Shown: positions 26,448 to 35,306 of the stretch, in pieces
Position numbering within the stretch: position 1 is the first letter of the stretch
Layout of the letters: each line of letters begins with the position of its first letter
Notes under the pieces: generated by a model
Told to the model about the DNA's origin: nothing
Databases searched by the model: none
The model's input: only the letters and a program-made list of their open reading frames with translations
Translations under genes and position numbers: made by a program
Assembly: GCF_000172415.1 (NCBI RefSeq)
Contig: NZ_ABLD01000011.1
Span: 62,001-126,000, forward strand
Origin: Paraburkholderia graminis C4D1M
GTDB taxonomy: Bacteria > Pseudomonadota > Gammaproteobacteria > Burkholderiales > Burkholderiaceae
Reading direction: 5' to 3'
Length of the DNA stretch: 64,000 nt

Positions 26448-26550
26448 GATGGCACTATTAAAGCGATGTCCGGCCCAATTATCAAGCTGTGCGTCGTCAA
26501 TTAATCTTCTTTCCAACGACGCCAACGGGCGTTCATCCCTGGAGAAGAAA

Positions 26551-27297
26551 ATGACTAACGCAGTGCAGGCAGGCAACGCGGCGCAACTCGCGGACAAGAC
26601 GGTGCTGGTTTTCGGCGGCACTTCGGGTATCGGGCTCCAGGCCGCGATTCAGGCCAAGCAGGCAGGCGCGCAGGTCATCGTTGTGGGCCGCAACGCGGCT
26701 GCCGCCGAACAGGCGGCGAAAGACCACGGTTTCGCGGGATGGCGCGCTGCGGACGTCACCGACGCCGATTCGCTCCAACGCGCCGTGAAGGACATAACTC
26801 GCGTCGACCATCTGGTGCTGCTGGCCGGCACATTCGTCGCGAGCAAGGTGCGCGACGCCGAGGTGGCGTATCTGCGTCAGGCGTTGGAGGAGCGTATCTG
26901 GGCCGCCGTCCATGTGATCCGCGCATTGGGCGATCGCCTGAGCAAGGACGGCTCGATCACGCTGATCTCCGGCAGCCTCGCGGATCGTCCGAACGCTTAT
27001 GGGACTGCGGTACTCGGCGCGGCGTCGGCGGCAATGGAGGCGCTCGCTCGCGGTCTTGCCCTCGAGTTGGCGCCGGTTCGCGTCAATGCGCTGTCACCGG
27101 GACCGATCGACACACCCATCTTTCACAAGGCGCTGGGCGAGGCCCGCGACGGCTTTATCGAAGGACTCAAGCAGACTCTGCCGCTGCACCGCTTGGGCAC
27201 TGCCGCCGAGGCGGGTGCGGGCGTGGTGTTCCTGATGACCAATGGCTTCATGAACGGCGTCACGCTGAATCTGGATGGCGGCGCCCGACTGGTTTGA
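26551..27297 (+). CDS. SDR-family protein without the catalytic Tyr-Lys pair
   Basis: A 248-residue Rossmann protein. The nucleotide-binding motif is GGTSGIG and the C-terminus has VRVNALSPGPIDTP, so the fold is clearly SDR. The active-site Y-x3-K is missing: the segment that normally reads YxxxK is LGAAS within YGTAVLGAASAAMEAL. The usual NAG motif is replaced by LAG. The catalytic Ser position (ISGS) is kept. It is therefore either a non-canonical reductase or a binding protein. The ribosome-binding site is GGAGAAG. Probably controlled by the divergent LysR. Confidence 0.85.
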   Translation: MTNAVQAGNAAQLADKTVLVFGGTSGIGLQAAIQAKQAGAQVIVVGRNAAAAEQAAKDHGFAGWRAADVTDADSLQRAVKDITRVDHLVLLAGTFVASKVRDAEVAYLRQALEERIWAAVHVIRALGDRLSKDGSITLISGSLADRPNAYGTAVLGAASAAMEALARGLALELAPVRVNALSPGPIDTPIFHKALGEARDGFIEGLKQTLPLHRLGTAAEAGAGVVFLMTNGFMNGVTLNLDGGARLV

Positions 27298-27363
27298 ATC
27301 AAGAAAGCCTGCGCAGCGGCGGCTCGCGCGCTATAAGGAACCCGGGAGCGTAAGCACAACGCA

Positions 27364-28317
27364 TCACGCGCCCACCCGCGACTTCGCCCGCCCGCGCGGC
27401 GCGGCATTGCGCGACGGCGGCACGACTTCCGCCAGCAATTCGTCGTGCAAGCCGCGCAACACCTCGACGAACGCCGACGCGAGCCGCTCCCGCGGCCGAT
27501 GCGGCGGAAACAGCAAATAGGTCTGAAAACGCGTAGCCGGCACAAACGGCCGGATCGCAATATCAGGTCCGGCATAGTCCCGCGCGACGATTGGATGCGC
27601 GAGCGTCACGCCCATGCCATGACGGACCATCTCGCAGCACATCGCGGTGTACTGCGCCTCGATGGCGAGCACGCGCTGCACGCCGGCGCGCAGGAATACC
27701 TCGTCCATCAAGGCTCGCGTGCCGTCGCCGTGGCAGAGCGATATGAACGACTCGCCCTCCAGGTCCTCCGGCTTGATGCTGCGCTTCGCAGCGAGCCGAT
27801 GCGCCGCCGGCATCACGCAGACGGCCGCAACGTCCGATAGCTGCTCGACCTCGCAATCCGACGCCTCGCTCACGTAGACCGCCACGCCGAGATCGCAGAA
27901 CTGCGATGCCGTCCAATGATTGACCGTCGCCGACGTATTGACGTGCAGCGACACCGTCACATCGGGAAACAGCTCGACGAAACGTTTGATCGCATGCGGC
28001 ACGAGCGTCATGCCCGCCGACGGCATCGCCGCGATCCGCAAGCGCCCGCTGCCGAGATTGCGAATCTGCGCGGCCGCATTCGCCAGTCCCTGCAAGCCGA
28101 CGAAAGCGCGTTCGACCTCGCGGAAAAAAGCCTCGCCCTCGCTAGTGGGAATCAGGCGCACGCCGCTGCGCTGAAATAGCTGCAGGCCCGTATCGCGCTC
28201 CAGTTGCGCAATCAGACGGCTCACGTTCGGTTGCGACGTGAAGAGCGCCTTGGCTGCGGCGGTCATCGACCCCGACACCATCACCGCGCGAAACGCCTCG
28301 ATGTGCTTGAGATTCAT
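27364..28317 (-). CDS. LysR-family regulator of the amine/opine oxidase cluster
   Basis: A 317-residue LysR protein with the helix-turn-helix near the N-terminus (GSMTAAAKALFTSQPNVSRLIAQLE) and an effector-binding domain. SQPNVSR is typical of the OccR/NocR branch that controls opine and basic amino-acid genes. It is divergent from the ABC transporter gene at 28476, and an exact inverted repeat lies between them. The C-terminus ends in a basic tail (PRGRAKSRVGA). Confidence 0.9.
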   Translation of the reverse strand: MNLKHIEAFRAVMVSGSMTAAAKALFTSQPNVSRLIAQLERDTGLQLFQRSGVRLIPTSEGEAFFREVERAFVGLQGLANAAAQIRNLGSGRLRIAAMPSAGMTLVPHAIKRFVELFPDVTVSLHVNTSATVNHWTASQFCDLGVAVYVSEASDCEVEQLSDVAAVCVMPAAHRLAAKRSIKPEDLEGESFISLCHGDGTRALMDEVFLRAGVQRVLAIEAQYTAMCCEMVRHGMGVTLAHPIVARDYAGPDIAIRPFVPATRFQTYLLFPPHRPRERLASAFVEVLRGLHDELLAEVVPPSRNAAPRGRAKSRVGA

Positions 28318-28343
28318 GCGTATTTTCCCCAGGAGACGGTCTG

Positions 28344-28372
28344 CCTATCCATATCATCCATGTATGGATAGG
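28344..28372. promoter_or_regulatory. 10-bp perfect inverted repeat, probable LysR operator
   Basis: CCTATCCATA (28344-28353) and TATGGATAGG (28363-28372) are exact reverse complements separated by nine bases. The repeat lies 27 bases from the LysR start and about 100 bases from the ABC gene start, in the divergent promoter. Confidence 0.7.
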
Positions 28373-28475
28373 TATTTTATTCGTATTGGACGACATAGCC
28401 AGCCGGCGCGACACTGCATTTCAGCGACGGGCAGCGAAGCCCGCCCCACACATACCGGAACTGGAGATCGTCGTC

Positions 28476-29534
28476 ATGAAAAGAGCGTTGCATCGCCGTC
28501 TGTCCGCCCCCGCCCTTGCGGCCGTTTCGCTCGCCGTCAGCCTCGCCGCGCCGCTCATCGCGCAGGCCGAGACCACGCTGTATGTCGCCAACGTCGGCGG
28601 GTCGAACGAACAGCTCTATCGGCAGAAAATCATTCCGCCGTTCGAGAAGGCGCACAACGTGAAGATTGTGTACGTCGCGGGCAATTCCAGCGACACGCTC
28701 GCGAAGCTCCAGGCGCAGAAGGGTCATCAGCAGATCAACGTCGCGGTGATGGACGACGGCCCGATGTACCAGGCGATGCAGCTCAACCTGTGCGCGAAGC
28801 TCGACGACGCGCCCGTGATGAAAGACGTCTACCCGCTTGCGAAGCTGGGGCCGTCGGCAATCGGCGTGGGCATGGTGGCGACGGGCATCGGCTATAACGA
28901 GGAAGCCTTCAAGAAAGCCGGCTTGCCGCCGCCCGACTCGTGGAAGTCGCTCACTGACAGCCACATCAAGGGCAAGCTCGGCGTGCCGCCGATCACCAAC
29001 ACGTACGGCCTGCATACGCTCGTGATGCTCGCGCGCCTCTCGGGCGGCGGCGAAAAGAACATCGACCCCGGCTTCACCGCGATGACGAAGCAGGTCGCGC
29101 CCAACGTGCTGTCCTGGGCGCCGACGCCTGGCGAGATGGACGGCCAGATGCAATCCGGCGACGTGATCCTCGCTCCGTACGGCAGCGGCCGCGCGGTCGC
29201 GTTGCAGAACACCGGCTTTCCGCTGAAGTTCATCTACCCGAAAGAAGGCGCGGTCGCGTTGCAGGTGGCCGCGTGCGTGGTCGCTGAAAACGCGCAGCCG
29301 CAGTTGTCGCAGCAATTCGTGCAGTACCTGTTGACGCCGGAAGTGCAGATCTTGCAGGCGCAAGGCATCGGACTCGGTCCGGTGAACAAGACCGTGAAGC
29401 TGACGCCTGAAATCGCTGCACGCGTGCCCTACGGTCCCGATCAGATCTCGAAGCTGACCGCGATGGACTGGACCACGATCAACCAGCATCGCACGGAATG
29501 GACGGAGCGCTGGAACCGTTCGGTCGAGCGCTGA
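28476..29534 (+). CDS. ABC transporter substrate-binding protein, PotD/spermidine-type
   Basis: A 352-residue extracellular binding protein. Residues 1-30 are a signal peptide (cleavage near AQAETTLYVAN). The family resembles polyamine/iron-type binding proteins: FEKAHNVKIVYVAGNSSDTLAKLQAQ and GIGYNEEAFKKAGLPPPDSWKSL. The start at 28476 follows CTGGAG at suitable distance. Together with a PotA-like ATPase and two permeases it forms a complete importer. The ligand is probably the amine or opine oxidised by the downstream enzymes. Confidence 0.9.
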   Translation: MKRALHRRLSAPALAAVSLAVSLAAPLIAQAETTLYVANVGGSNEQLYRQKIIPPFEKAHNVKIVYVAGNSSDTLAKLQAQKGHQQINVAVMDDGPMYQAMQLNLCAKLDDAPVMKDVYPLAKLGPSAIGVGMVATGIGYNEEAFKKAGLPPPDSWKSLTDSHIKGKLGVPPITNTYGLHTLVMLARLSGGGEKNIDPGFTAMTKQVAPNVLSWAPTPGEMDGQMQSGDVILAPYGSGRAVALQNTGFPLKFIYPKEGAVALQVAACVVAENAQPQLSQQFVQYLLTPEVQILQAQGIGLGPVNKTVKLTPEIAARVPYGPDQISKLTAMDWTTINQHRTEWTERWNRSVER

Positions 29535-29594
29535 ACATCTTCGGCACTGGCAGATTCCTCGCGCGGCGCGCGATCTGATGAAGGAGCGAGGCGC

Positions 29595-30674
29595 ATGGCC
29601 TTTCTGACTCTGCAAGGCATTTCGAAACGCTACGGCGATTTCACGGCGATCGAGCACATCGATCTGGACGTCGAACGCGGCGAGCTGCTTGCGCTGCTCG
29701 GCCCGTCCGGCTGCGGCAAGACGACGACGCTGCAGATGGTCGCCGGTTTCGTCTCGCCGACCACCGGCCGCATTCTGCTCGATGGCCGCGACATCACGAA
29801 CGAGCGCCCCGAGAAGCGCGGCATCGGCGTAGTGTTTCAAAGCTACGCGCTGTTTCCGCATATGACGGTGGCGGGCAACGTCGGCTTCGGGCTCGAGATG
29901 CGCAAGGTCAGGCGCAAGGAACGCGAAGAGCGCGTTGCCGAAGCGCTGTCTCTCGTGCGGCTGAAAGGCCTCGGGCATCGCTATCCGAAGGAACTGTCGG
30001 GCGGCCAGCGTCAGCGCGTGGCGATTGCGCGCGCCATCGCGATGGAACCCGAACTGCTGCTACTCGACGAGCCGATGTCGAACCTCGACGCCAAGCTGCG
30101 CGAGGAGATGCACATCGAACTGCGCGCAATCCAGAAGCGTCTCGGCATCACGACGATTCTCGTCACGCACGATCAGGTCGAGGCGATGACGATGAGCGAT
30201 CGCATCGCGATGATGCATCGCGGCGTGATCGCGCAACTGAGCACGCCGTACGACGCGTATGAGCGCCCCGCTACGCCGTTCACATCGACGTTTCTCGGCC
30301 GCACCAACGCATTGGCCGGCGAAGTGTTGCGGCGCAATCCGCGTTGCGCCGAAGTCGATGTCGCGGGCACGACGCTGCATGTTCCGCACGAAGGCCGGCA
30401 CGTCGACGGCGCCGTGCATGTCTATATCCGCCCCGAAAAAGTCCATCTCGCCAACGGCGATGCGCGCGTGCGCGGCCGTATCGCGACGCGCGTTTTCGTC
30501 GGCAATCAATGGCTGCTCGAAGTCGAGACGGAGCTCGGCAAGCTGCGCGTCGCGCAACCGAATCACGGCGCGCCGCCGCCCGAGGAAGGCGACGAAGTCG
30601 GCCTCGCATGGACCGACGACGACCTGCGCGTACTGACGCAAGACCGGCCGGAGGGCGCTCATGGCCACGCTTGA
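29595..30674 (+). CDS. ABC transporter ATP-binding protein, PotA-like
   Basis: A 359-residue ATPase with Walker A (GPSGCGKTT), Q-loop (VFQSYALFPHM), signature LSGGQRQR, Walker B (LLLDEPMSNLD) and switch His (VTHDQVEAM). Residues from about 240 on form the TOBE/OB-type regulatory domain typical of spermidine, putrescine and iron importers. Its end overlaps the next gene by 14 bases. Confidence 0.92.
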   Translation: MAFLTLQGISKRYGDFTAIEHIDLDVERGELLALLGPSGCGKTTTLQMVAGFVSPTTGRILLDGRDITNERPEKRGIGVVFQSYALFPHMTVAGNVGFGLEMRKVRRKEREERVAEALSLVRLKGLGHRYPKELSGGQRQRVAIARAIAMEPELLLLDEPMSNLDAKLREEMHIELRAIQKRLGITTILVTHDQVEAMTMSDRIAMMHRGVIAQLSTPYDAYERPATPFTSTFLGRTNALAGEVLRRNPRCAEVDVAGTTLHVPHEGRHVDGAVHVYIRPEKVHLANGDARVRGRIATRVFVGNQWLLEVETELGKLRVAQPNHGAPPPEEGDEVGLAWTDDDLRVLTQDRPEGAHGHA

Positions 30675-31533
30675 CGACGACCGCCCAGGCGCAGCGCCGT
30701 GGCTGCTGTCGGGGCCGGCGCTGCTGCTTTTCATTGGTCTCTTACTGGTGCCGCTGCTGCTCACGCTGATGTTGTCGTTCCGCGTGTTCAGCGACACGGC
30801 CGGCGTCACGTCCGCTTATACGCTCACGAATTACTGGGAGGTCGTGAGCGATCCGTACTACGGCACGATCTTCCTGCGCACCGCCGGTCTCGCCTTCGCG
30901 GTCACGCTTCTTTCGATCGTGCTCGGCGTGCCGGAAACCATCGTGCTCGCGCGGATGAAGCGTCCGTGGCAATCGCTGTGTCTGCTCGTCGTGCTCGGGC
31001 CTCTGCTTATTTCGGTGGTGGTGCGCACGCTCGGCTGGCAGATTCTGCTCGGCAACAACGGTGTGCTCAACAACGCGTTGCAGTCGCTGCATATCACCGA
31101 CGAACCCGTCCGCCTCGTCTTCACGATGACCGGCATGATCATCGCGCTCACGCATGTACTGGTGCCGTTCATGGTGATGTCCGTGTGGGCGACGATGCAA
31201 AAGCTCGACCCGCAAATCGAATGGGCCGGACGTTCGCTCGGCGGCTCGCCGTTCGCGGTGTTTCGCCGCGTGGTGCTGCCGCAGATCATGCCGGGCGTGC
31301 TGTCGGGTTCGATCATCGTGTTCGCGCTGTCGGCGTCCGCGTTCGCCACGCCCGCGCTGATCGGCGGGCGGCGCCTCAAAGTGGTCGCGACGGCCGCCTA
31401 CGACGAGTTCCTCGGCACGCTGAACTGGCCGCTCGGCGCGAGTATCGCCGTGTTGCTGCTGATTGCCAACGTGGCGATCGTGATGGGCTGCAGCCGCCTC
31501 GCCGAACGCCGCTTCCGGCATATCTTCGATTGA
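30661..31533 (+). CDS. ABC transporter permease, PotB-like
   Basis: A 290-residue permease with about six helices and an EAA loop near EWAGRSLGGSPFAVFRRVVLP. The first helix follows an 18-residue hydrophilic start. It is translationally coupled to the ATPase gene (14-base overlap) and pairs with the following PotC-like permease. Confidence 0.9.
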   Translation: MATLDDDRPGAAPWLLSGPALLLFIGLLLVPLLLTLMLSFRVFSDTAGVTSAYTLTNYWEVVSDPYYGTIFLRTAGLAFAVTLLSIVLGVPETIVLARMKRPWQSLCLLVVLGPLLISVVVRTLGWQILLGNNGVLNNALQSLHITDEPVRLVFTMTGMIIALTHVLVPFMVMSVWATMQKLDPQIEWAGRSLGGSPFAVFRRVVLPQIMPGVLSGSIIVFALSASAFATPALIGGRRLKVVATAAYDEFLGTLNWPLGASIAVLLLIANVAIVMGCSRLAERRFRHIFD

Positions 31534-31549
31534 GCGAAGGAGAGCGATC

Positions 31550-32347
31550 ATGAAACAGAACGGCATTCTCGGGCTCGTCTACAACGCGTTCTTCCTCACC
31601 TTCATTCTCGCGCCGCTCGTCGTCGTGATGCTCGTCGCGTTCACCGACAAGGGCTTTATTTCGATGCCCTTCGATGGCGCGTCGCTGCGCTGGTTCCGCG
31701 CGATCATCGAGAACGGCGACATCGTCTCGGCGTTCTGGCTGTCGGTGCGGCTCGCGTTTGCCGCGGCGACCATCGGCGTGCTGCTCGCGGTGCCCGCGGC
31801 GCTCGCCATCGCGCGTTATCGCTTTCCGGGCCGCGCTGCGCTGACCAGCTTTTTCCTCTCGCCGATGATGATTCCGGCCGTCGTGCTCGGCATCGCGTTC
31901 CTGCGTTTTCTTTCGCTGCTGCATCTGTCGGGCTCGTTCTGGTCTCTCGTTTGTGCGCACGTGGTCATCGTGCTGCCGTATGCGCTGCGTCTCGCGCTGT
32001 CGTCGGCGGTCGGGCTCGATCGCGATGCGCAACGCGCCGCGCTGTCGTGTGGCGCGAGCCGCTTCACCGCGTTTCGCCGCGTCGTGCTGCCGATGATCCG
32101 CACGGGCGTCGCGGGCGGCTGGGTGCTGTCGTTCATCCAGAGTTTCGACGAACTGACGATGACCATCTTCGTCGCGACGCCCGGCACGACCACGCTGCCC
32201 GTCGCCATGTACAACCAGATCGCGCAGACGATCGATCCGCTCGTCGCTTCGGTGTCGGCGGTGCTGATTGTCGGCACGGTCCTGCTGATGGTCCTGCTTG
32301 ACCGCATGGTCGGACTCGACCGCATTCTGATCGGAGAAGCTCGATGA
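31550..32347 (+). CDS. ABC transporter permease, PotC-like
   Basis: A 265-residue permease, the second pore half. The EAA loop lies near RAALSCGASRFTAFRRVVLP and VVVMLVAFTDKGFISMPFDG after helix 1 is characteristic of PotC-type proteins. The start has a GAAGGAG ribosome-binding site, and the stop overlaps the next ATG by four bases (ATGA at 32344). Confidence 0.9.
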   Translation: MKQNGILGLVYNAFFLTFILAPLVVVMLVAFTDKGFISMPFDGASLRWFRAIIENGDIVSAFWLSVRLAFAAATIGVLLAVPAALAIARYRFPGRAALTSFFLSPMMIPAVVLGIAFLRFLSLLHLSGSFWSLVCAHVVIVLPYALRLALSSAVGLDRDAQRAALSCGASRFTAFRRVVLPMIRTGVAGGWVLSFIQSFDELTMTIFVATPGTTTLPVAMYNQIAQTIDPLVASVSAVLIVGTVLLMVLLDRMVGLDRILIGEAR

Positions 32348-33495
32348 CATTGACAAGCACCGCCGCGAGTGCCGATAAGCTCGCGGACGTGGTAGTCGTA
32401 GGCGGCGGCCTCGTCGGTTCGGCCGTCGCTTACGGGCTCGCCCGCGAAGGCGCGCGCGTCACCGTGCTCGACGAGGACGACGGCGGCTTTCGCGCGTCGC
32501 GCGGCAATTTCGGCCTCGTCTGGATTCAGGGCAAGGGCTACGGCCTGTCGCCCTACGCACGCTGGTCGCGAAGCTCAGCGACACGCTGGCCGCAACTCGC
32601 GCAAGCGCTGCAACAGGAGAGCGGCATCGACGTCGCGTTGAAACAGCCAGGCGGCTTCCACTTCTGCTTTAACGACGACGAACTCGCCGAGCGCGAAAAA
32701 CGTCTGTCGACGCTGCGAGCCGAACTGGGCGATTACCCGTATCAGATGCTCGATGCCGCCGAAGTCCGCGCGCGCATTCCGCAAGTCGGGCCCGCGGTGA
32801 TCGGCGCGAGCTACACGCCGATGGACGGCCACGTGAACCCGCTCAAGCTGCTGCGCGCGCTGCACACCGCGATGCAGGCACGCGGCGTGAAGCTCGTCTC
32901 GGGCGAGCGCGCGGCGCGCATCGAAGCTCAAGGACACGGCTTTGTCGTGCATGGAAAACGCGGCACGTATCGCGCTGCTAAGGTCGTGCTCGCCGCAGGA
33001 CTCGGCAATCGCACGCTCGCGCCGTTCGTGGGACTTCATGCACCGGTTGCGCCGAATCGCGGGCAAGTGCTGGTGAGCGAGCGCGTCGCGCCGTTTCTCC
33101 ACTATCCGACGCTCAACGTGCGCCAGACCGACGAAGGCAGCGTGCAGTTCGGCGATTCGATGGAGGAAGTCGGCTTCGACGATTTCACCACGACGCATGT
33201 GCTCGCCGACATTGCCCGGCGCGGCGTGCGCGCTTTTCCGATGCTGCAACACGTGCGGCTCGTGCGCATGTGGGCCGCGCTGCGCGTCTATAGCCCTGAC
33301 GGCTTTCCGATCTACGACCAGTCCGAAGCGCATCCGGGCGCGTTCGTCGTTACGTGCCATAGCGGCGTGACGCTCGCGGCCGCGCATGCGCTGCGCGTCG
33401 CGCCGTGGATCATGGGCGCGGCCATGCCCGACGAGTTGCCCACCTTCTCCGCGCAACGCTTCGAGCACGCGAGAGAACTGATTTCCGCACACTGA
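32344..33495 (+). CDS. FAD-dependent oxidoreductase, DAO family (opine/amine oxidase beta-like subunit)
   Basis: A 383-residue D-amino-acid-oxidase-fold flavoprotein. The dinucleotide motif VVVGGGLVGSAVAYGLAREG is near the N-terminus, ASRGNFGLVWIQGKGYG follows, and the C-terminal VTCHSGVTLAAAHA closes the FAD site. This family includes the beta subunits of octopine/nopaline oxidases, hydrogen-cyanide synthase HcnC and D-hydroxyproline dehydrogenase. With the two following genes it makes the alpha-beta-gamma set of such enzymes. It oxidises a C-N bond to an imine and passes electrons to the partner subunit. Confidence 0.88.
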   Translation: MTLTSTAASADKLADVVVVGGGLVGSAVAYGLAREGARVTVLDEDDGGFRASRGNFGLVWIQGKGYGLSPYARWSRSSATRWPQLAQALQQESGIDVALKQPGGFHFCFNDDELAEREKRLSTLRAELGDYPYQMLDAAEVRARIPQVGPAVIGASYTPMDGHVNPLKLLRALHTAMQARGVKLVSGERAARIEAQGHGFVVHGKRGTYRAAKVVLAAGLGNRTLAPFVGLHAPVAPNRGQVLVSERVAPFLHYPTLNVRQTDEGSVQFGDSMEEVGFDDFTTTHVLADIARRGVRAFPMLQHVRLVRMWAALRVYSPDGFPIYDQSEAHPGAFVVTCHSGVTLAAAHALRVAPWIMGAAMPDELPTFSAQRFEHARELISAH

Positions 33496-33502
33496 ATCCG
33501 AC

Positions 33503-33886
33503 ATGACTACTCAATCGACTCACACACCGGCTCACACGCTCTTCAAGGTGCTGCCCGGCGCTGAAGGCGCGGCCGTCACCAACGTCGCCATCTGGTTCAA
33601 CGATCAGCCGCTTACCGTGCCCGGTGGTCGTTCAGTGGCCGCGGCCCTGCTCGCGGCGGGCGTATCGCGTTTTCGCGCGACGCCGGTTTCCGGCGCACCG
33701 CGCGCGCCGTTCTGCATGATGGGCGCGTGCTTCGATTGCCTCGTCGAGATCGACGGCGTGCCGAGCCGCCAGGCCTGCATGGTCGAAGTCAAGGCGGGCA
33801 TGCGTATCCGCTCGCAGGAAGGCGCGCGCGATCTGCCGCCCGTGAGCTTCGCCGACGCACCGATGGAGAACGCACATGGCCGCTGA
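33503..33886 (+). CDS. 2Fe-2S ferredoxin-like small subunit of the oxidase
   Basis: A 127-residue protein of the HcnA / opine-oxidase gamma type. Four cysteines occur as CMMGACFDC, then a fourth in RQACMVE, the plant-type 2Fe-2S arrangement. VPGGRSVAAALLAAGV precedes them. It should carry electrons between flavin sites in the oxidase. Its end overlaps the next gene by 11 bases. Confidence 0.9.
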   Translation: MTTQSTHTPAHTLFKVLPGAEGAAVTNVAIWFNDQPLTVPGGRSVAAALLAAGVSRFRATPVSGAPRAPFCMMGACFDCLVEIDGVPSRQACMVEVKAGMRIRSQEGARDLPPVSFADAPMENAHGR

Positions 33887-35306
33887 TTTCGCTTCCGAAT
33901 TCGCTTCCGAGTTCGCTTCCGAGGCTGTCGACGTCGTCGTGGTCGGCGCCGGTCCCGCCGGCATGAGCGCGGCCACGCGCGCGGCGCGCGCCGGCCTCAA
34001 GACTGTGTTGATCGACGAGCAGGACGCCGTGGGCGGCCAGATTTATCGCGCGATCGGCCGCGCCGATGCGCGCCGCAAGGAGATTCTCGGCCCCGACTAC
34101 GCGGCGGGCGCGGCGCTTGCCGAGGCCTTCGCCGCCTCCGGCGCGCGTCATCTGACCAATGCGACCGTGTGGCAGGTCACGCGCGAGCGCGGCGTCAATT
34201 ATCTGAAGGACGGCAAGATCGGCAGCTTCGACGCGCAGCGCGTGATTCTCGCAAGCGGCGCATTGGAACGGCCCTTCCCGATTCCGGGCTGGACGCTGCC
34301 CGGCGTGCTGACGGCGGGCGCGGCGCAGATTCTGTTGAAGAGCGCGGGCGAAGTGCCCGCCGCGCCGCCCGTGCTCGCAGGCTGCGGACCGCTGCTGTAT
34401 CTGCTCGGCTGGCAGTATGTGCGTGCGGGCGTGCCGATCCGCGCGCTCGTCGATACCACGCGTCATGAAGACCGTTGGCGCGCGAAACGTCACATGTTCG
34501 CCGCGCTGCGCGCATGGCCGTTTCTCAGCAAGGGCCTGCAATTGATTCGCACGTTGCGCGACGCGGGCGTGCCGATCTTCGAGGCCGCCGACGATCTGCG
34601 CGTCGAGGGGCGCATCGGTGAAGATAATGTGGAGCGTGCCGCCGCGCTGCACTTCACGAGCCACGGTAAAGCGCATCGTATTGAAGCCGATGTGATCCTG
34701 CTGCATCAGGGCGTGGTGCCGAACACGCAGTTCACGCAGGCGCTGCGCGCGGCGCATCGCTGGGACAACGCTCAACTGTGCTTCACGCCGAAGGTCGACG
34801 CATGGGGCGAGCTCGACGTGCCGGGCATCTTCATCGCGGGCGATGGCGCGGGCATCGGCGGCGCGCAGGCGGCCGCATTGCAGGGCACGCTCGCGGGCCT
34901 CGCGGTGGCCGCGCAACTCGGCGCGCTGACCGCGGCGACACGCGACGCCGAAGCCGTCGAACATCGCCGCGCGCTCGCCGGTGTGATGCGCATTCGGCCG
35001 TTTCTCGACAGCCTGTACCGTCCGCGCGACATCAACCGCATTCCGCGCGACGAGACCGTCGTGTGCCGGTGCGAGGAAGTGACCGCGGGGGAATTGCGCC
35101 AGTTCGTCGAACTCGGCTGCGTCGGACCGAATCAGGCGAAGTCGTTCGGACGCTGCGGCATGGGACCGTGCCAGGGACGCATGTGCGGTCTTACGGTGAC
35201 CGAAGTAATCGCCGATGCGCGCCGCGTCTCGCCGGCCGAAGTCGGCTATTACCGCATCCGTCCGCCGATCAAGCCGCTCACGCTCGGAGAACTCGCCGGT
35301 GAATGA
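33876..35306 (+). CDS. FAD/NAD(P)-binding oxidoreductase, opine-oxidase alpha-like subunit
   Basis: A 476-residue flavoprotein. It starts with a three-fold FASE repeat, then the FAD motif VVVVGAGPAGMSAATRAARAG, a second nucleotide site (VLAGCGPLLYLLGWQYVRAG) and the IFIAGDGAGIGGAQAAALQG flavin loop. The C-terminus is a BFD-like 2Fe-2S domain with VCRCEEVT and GRCGMGPCQGRMCG, so all four Cys are present. It is the OoxA/NoxA/HcnB type. With the two preceding genes it gives a heterotrimeric amine/opine dehydrogenase. Confidence 0.9.
   Translation: MAADFASEFASEFASEAVDVVVVGAGPAGMSAATRAARAGLKTVLIDEQDAVGGQIYRAIGRADARRKEILGPDYAAGAALAEAFAASGARHLTNATVWQVTRERGVNYLKDGKIGSFDAQRVILASGALERPFPIPGWTLPGVLTAGAAQILLKSAGEVPAAPPVLAGCGPLLYLLGWQYVRAGVPIRALVDTTRHEDRWRAKRHMFAALRAWPFLSKGLQLIRTLRDAGVPIFEAADDLRVEGRIGEDNVERAAALHFTSHGKAHRIEADVILLHQGVVPNTQFTQALRAAHRWDNAQLCFTPKVDAWGELDVPGIFIAGDGAGIGGAQAAALQGTLAGLAVAAQLGALTAATRDAEAVEHRRALAGVMRIRPFLDSLYRPRDINRIPRDETVVCRCEEVTAGELRQFVELGCVGPNQAKSFGRCGMGPCQGRMCGLTVTEVIADARRVSPAEVGYYRIRPPIKPLTLGELAGE
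33888..33923 (+). repeat. 12-bp tandem repeat, three copies, inside a coding region
   Basis: TTCGCTTCCGAA is followed by two copies of TTCGCTTCCGAG with no gap. They encode Phe-Ala-Ser-Glu three times near the N-terminus of the alpha-like subunit. The unit is a multiple of three, so copy-number change keeps the frame. Confidence 0.9.

Noticed and set aside
28377..29978. 533-codon open frame on the - strand opposite the PotD-like and PotA-like genes
   Set aside because: It is rich in Arg, His and Ala, has no ribosome-binding site and mirrors two certain genes on the + strand. Long antisense frames are common in sequence with strong G/C third positions.
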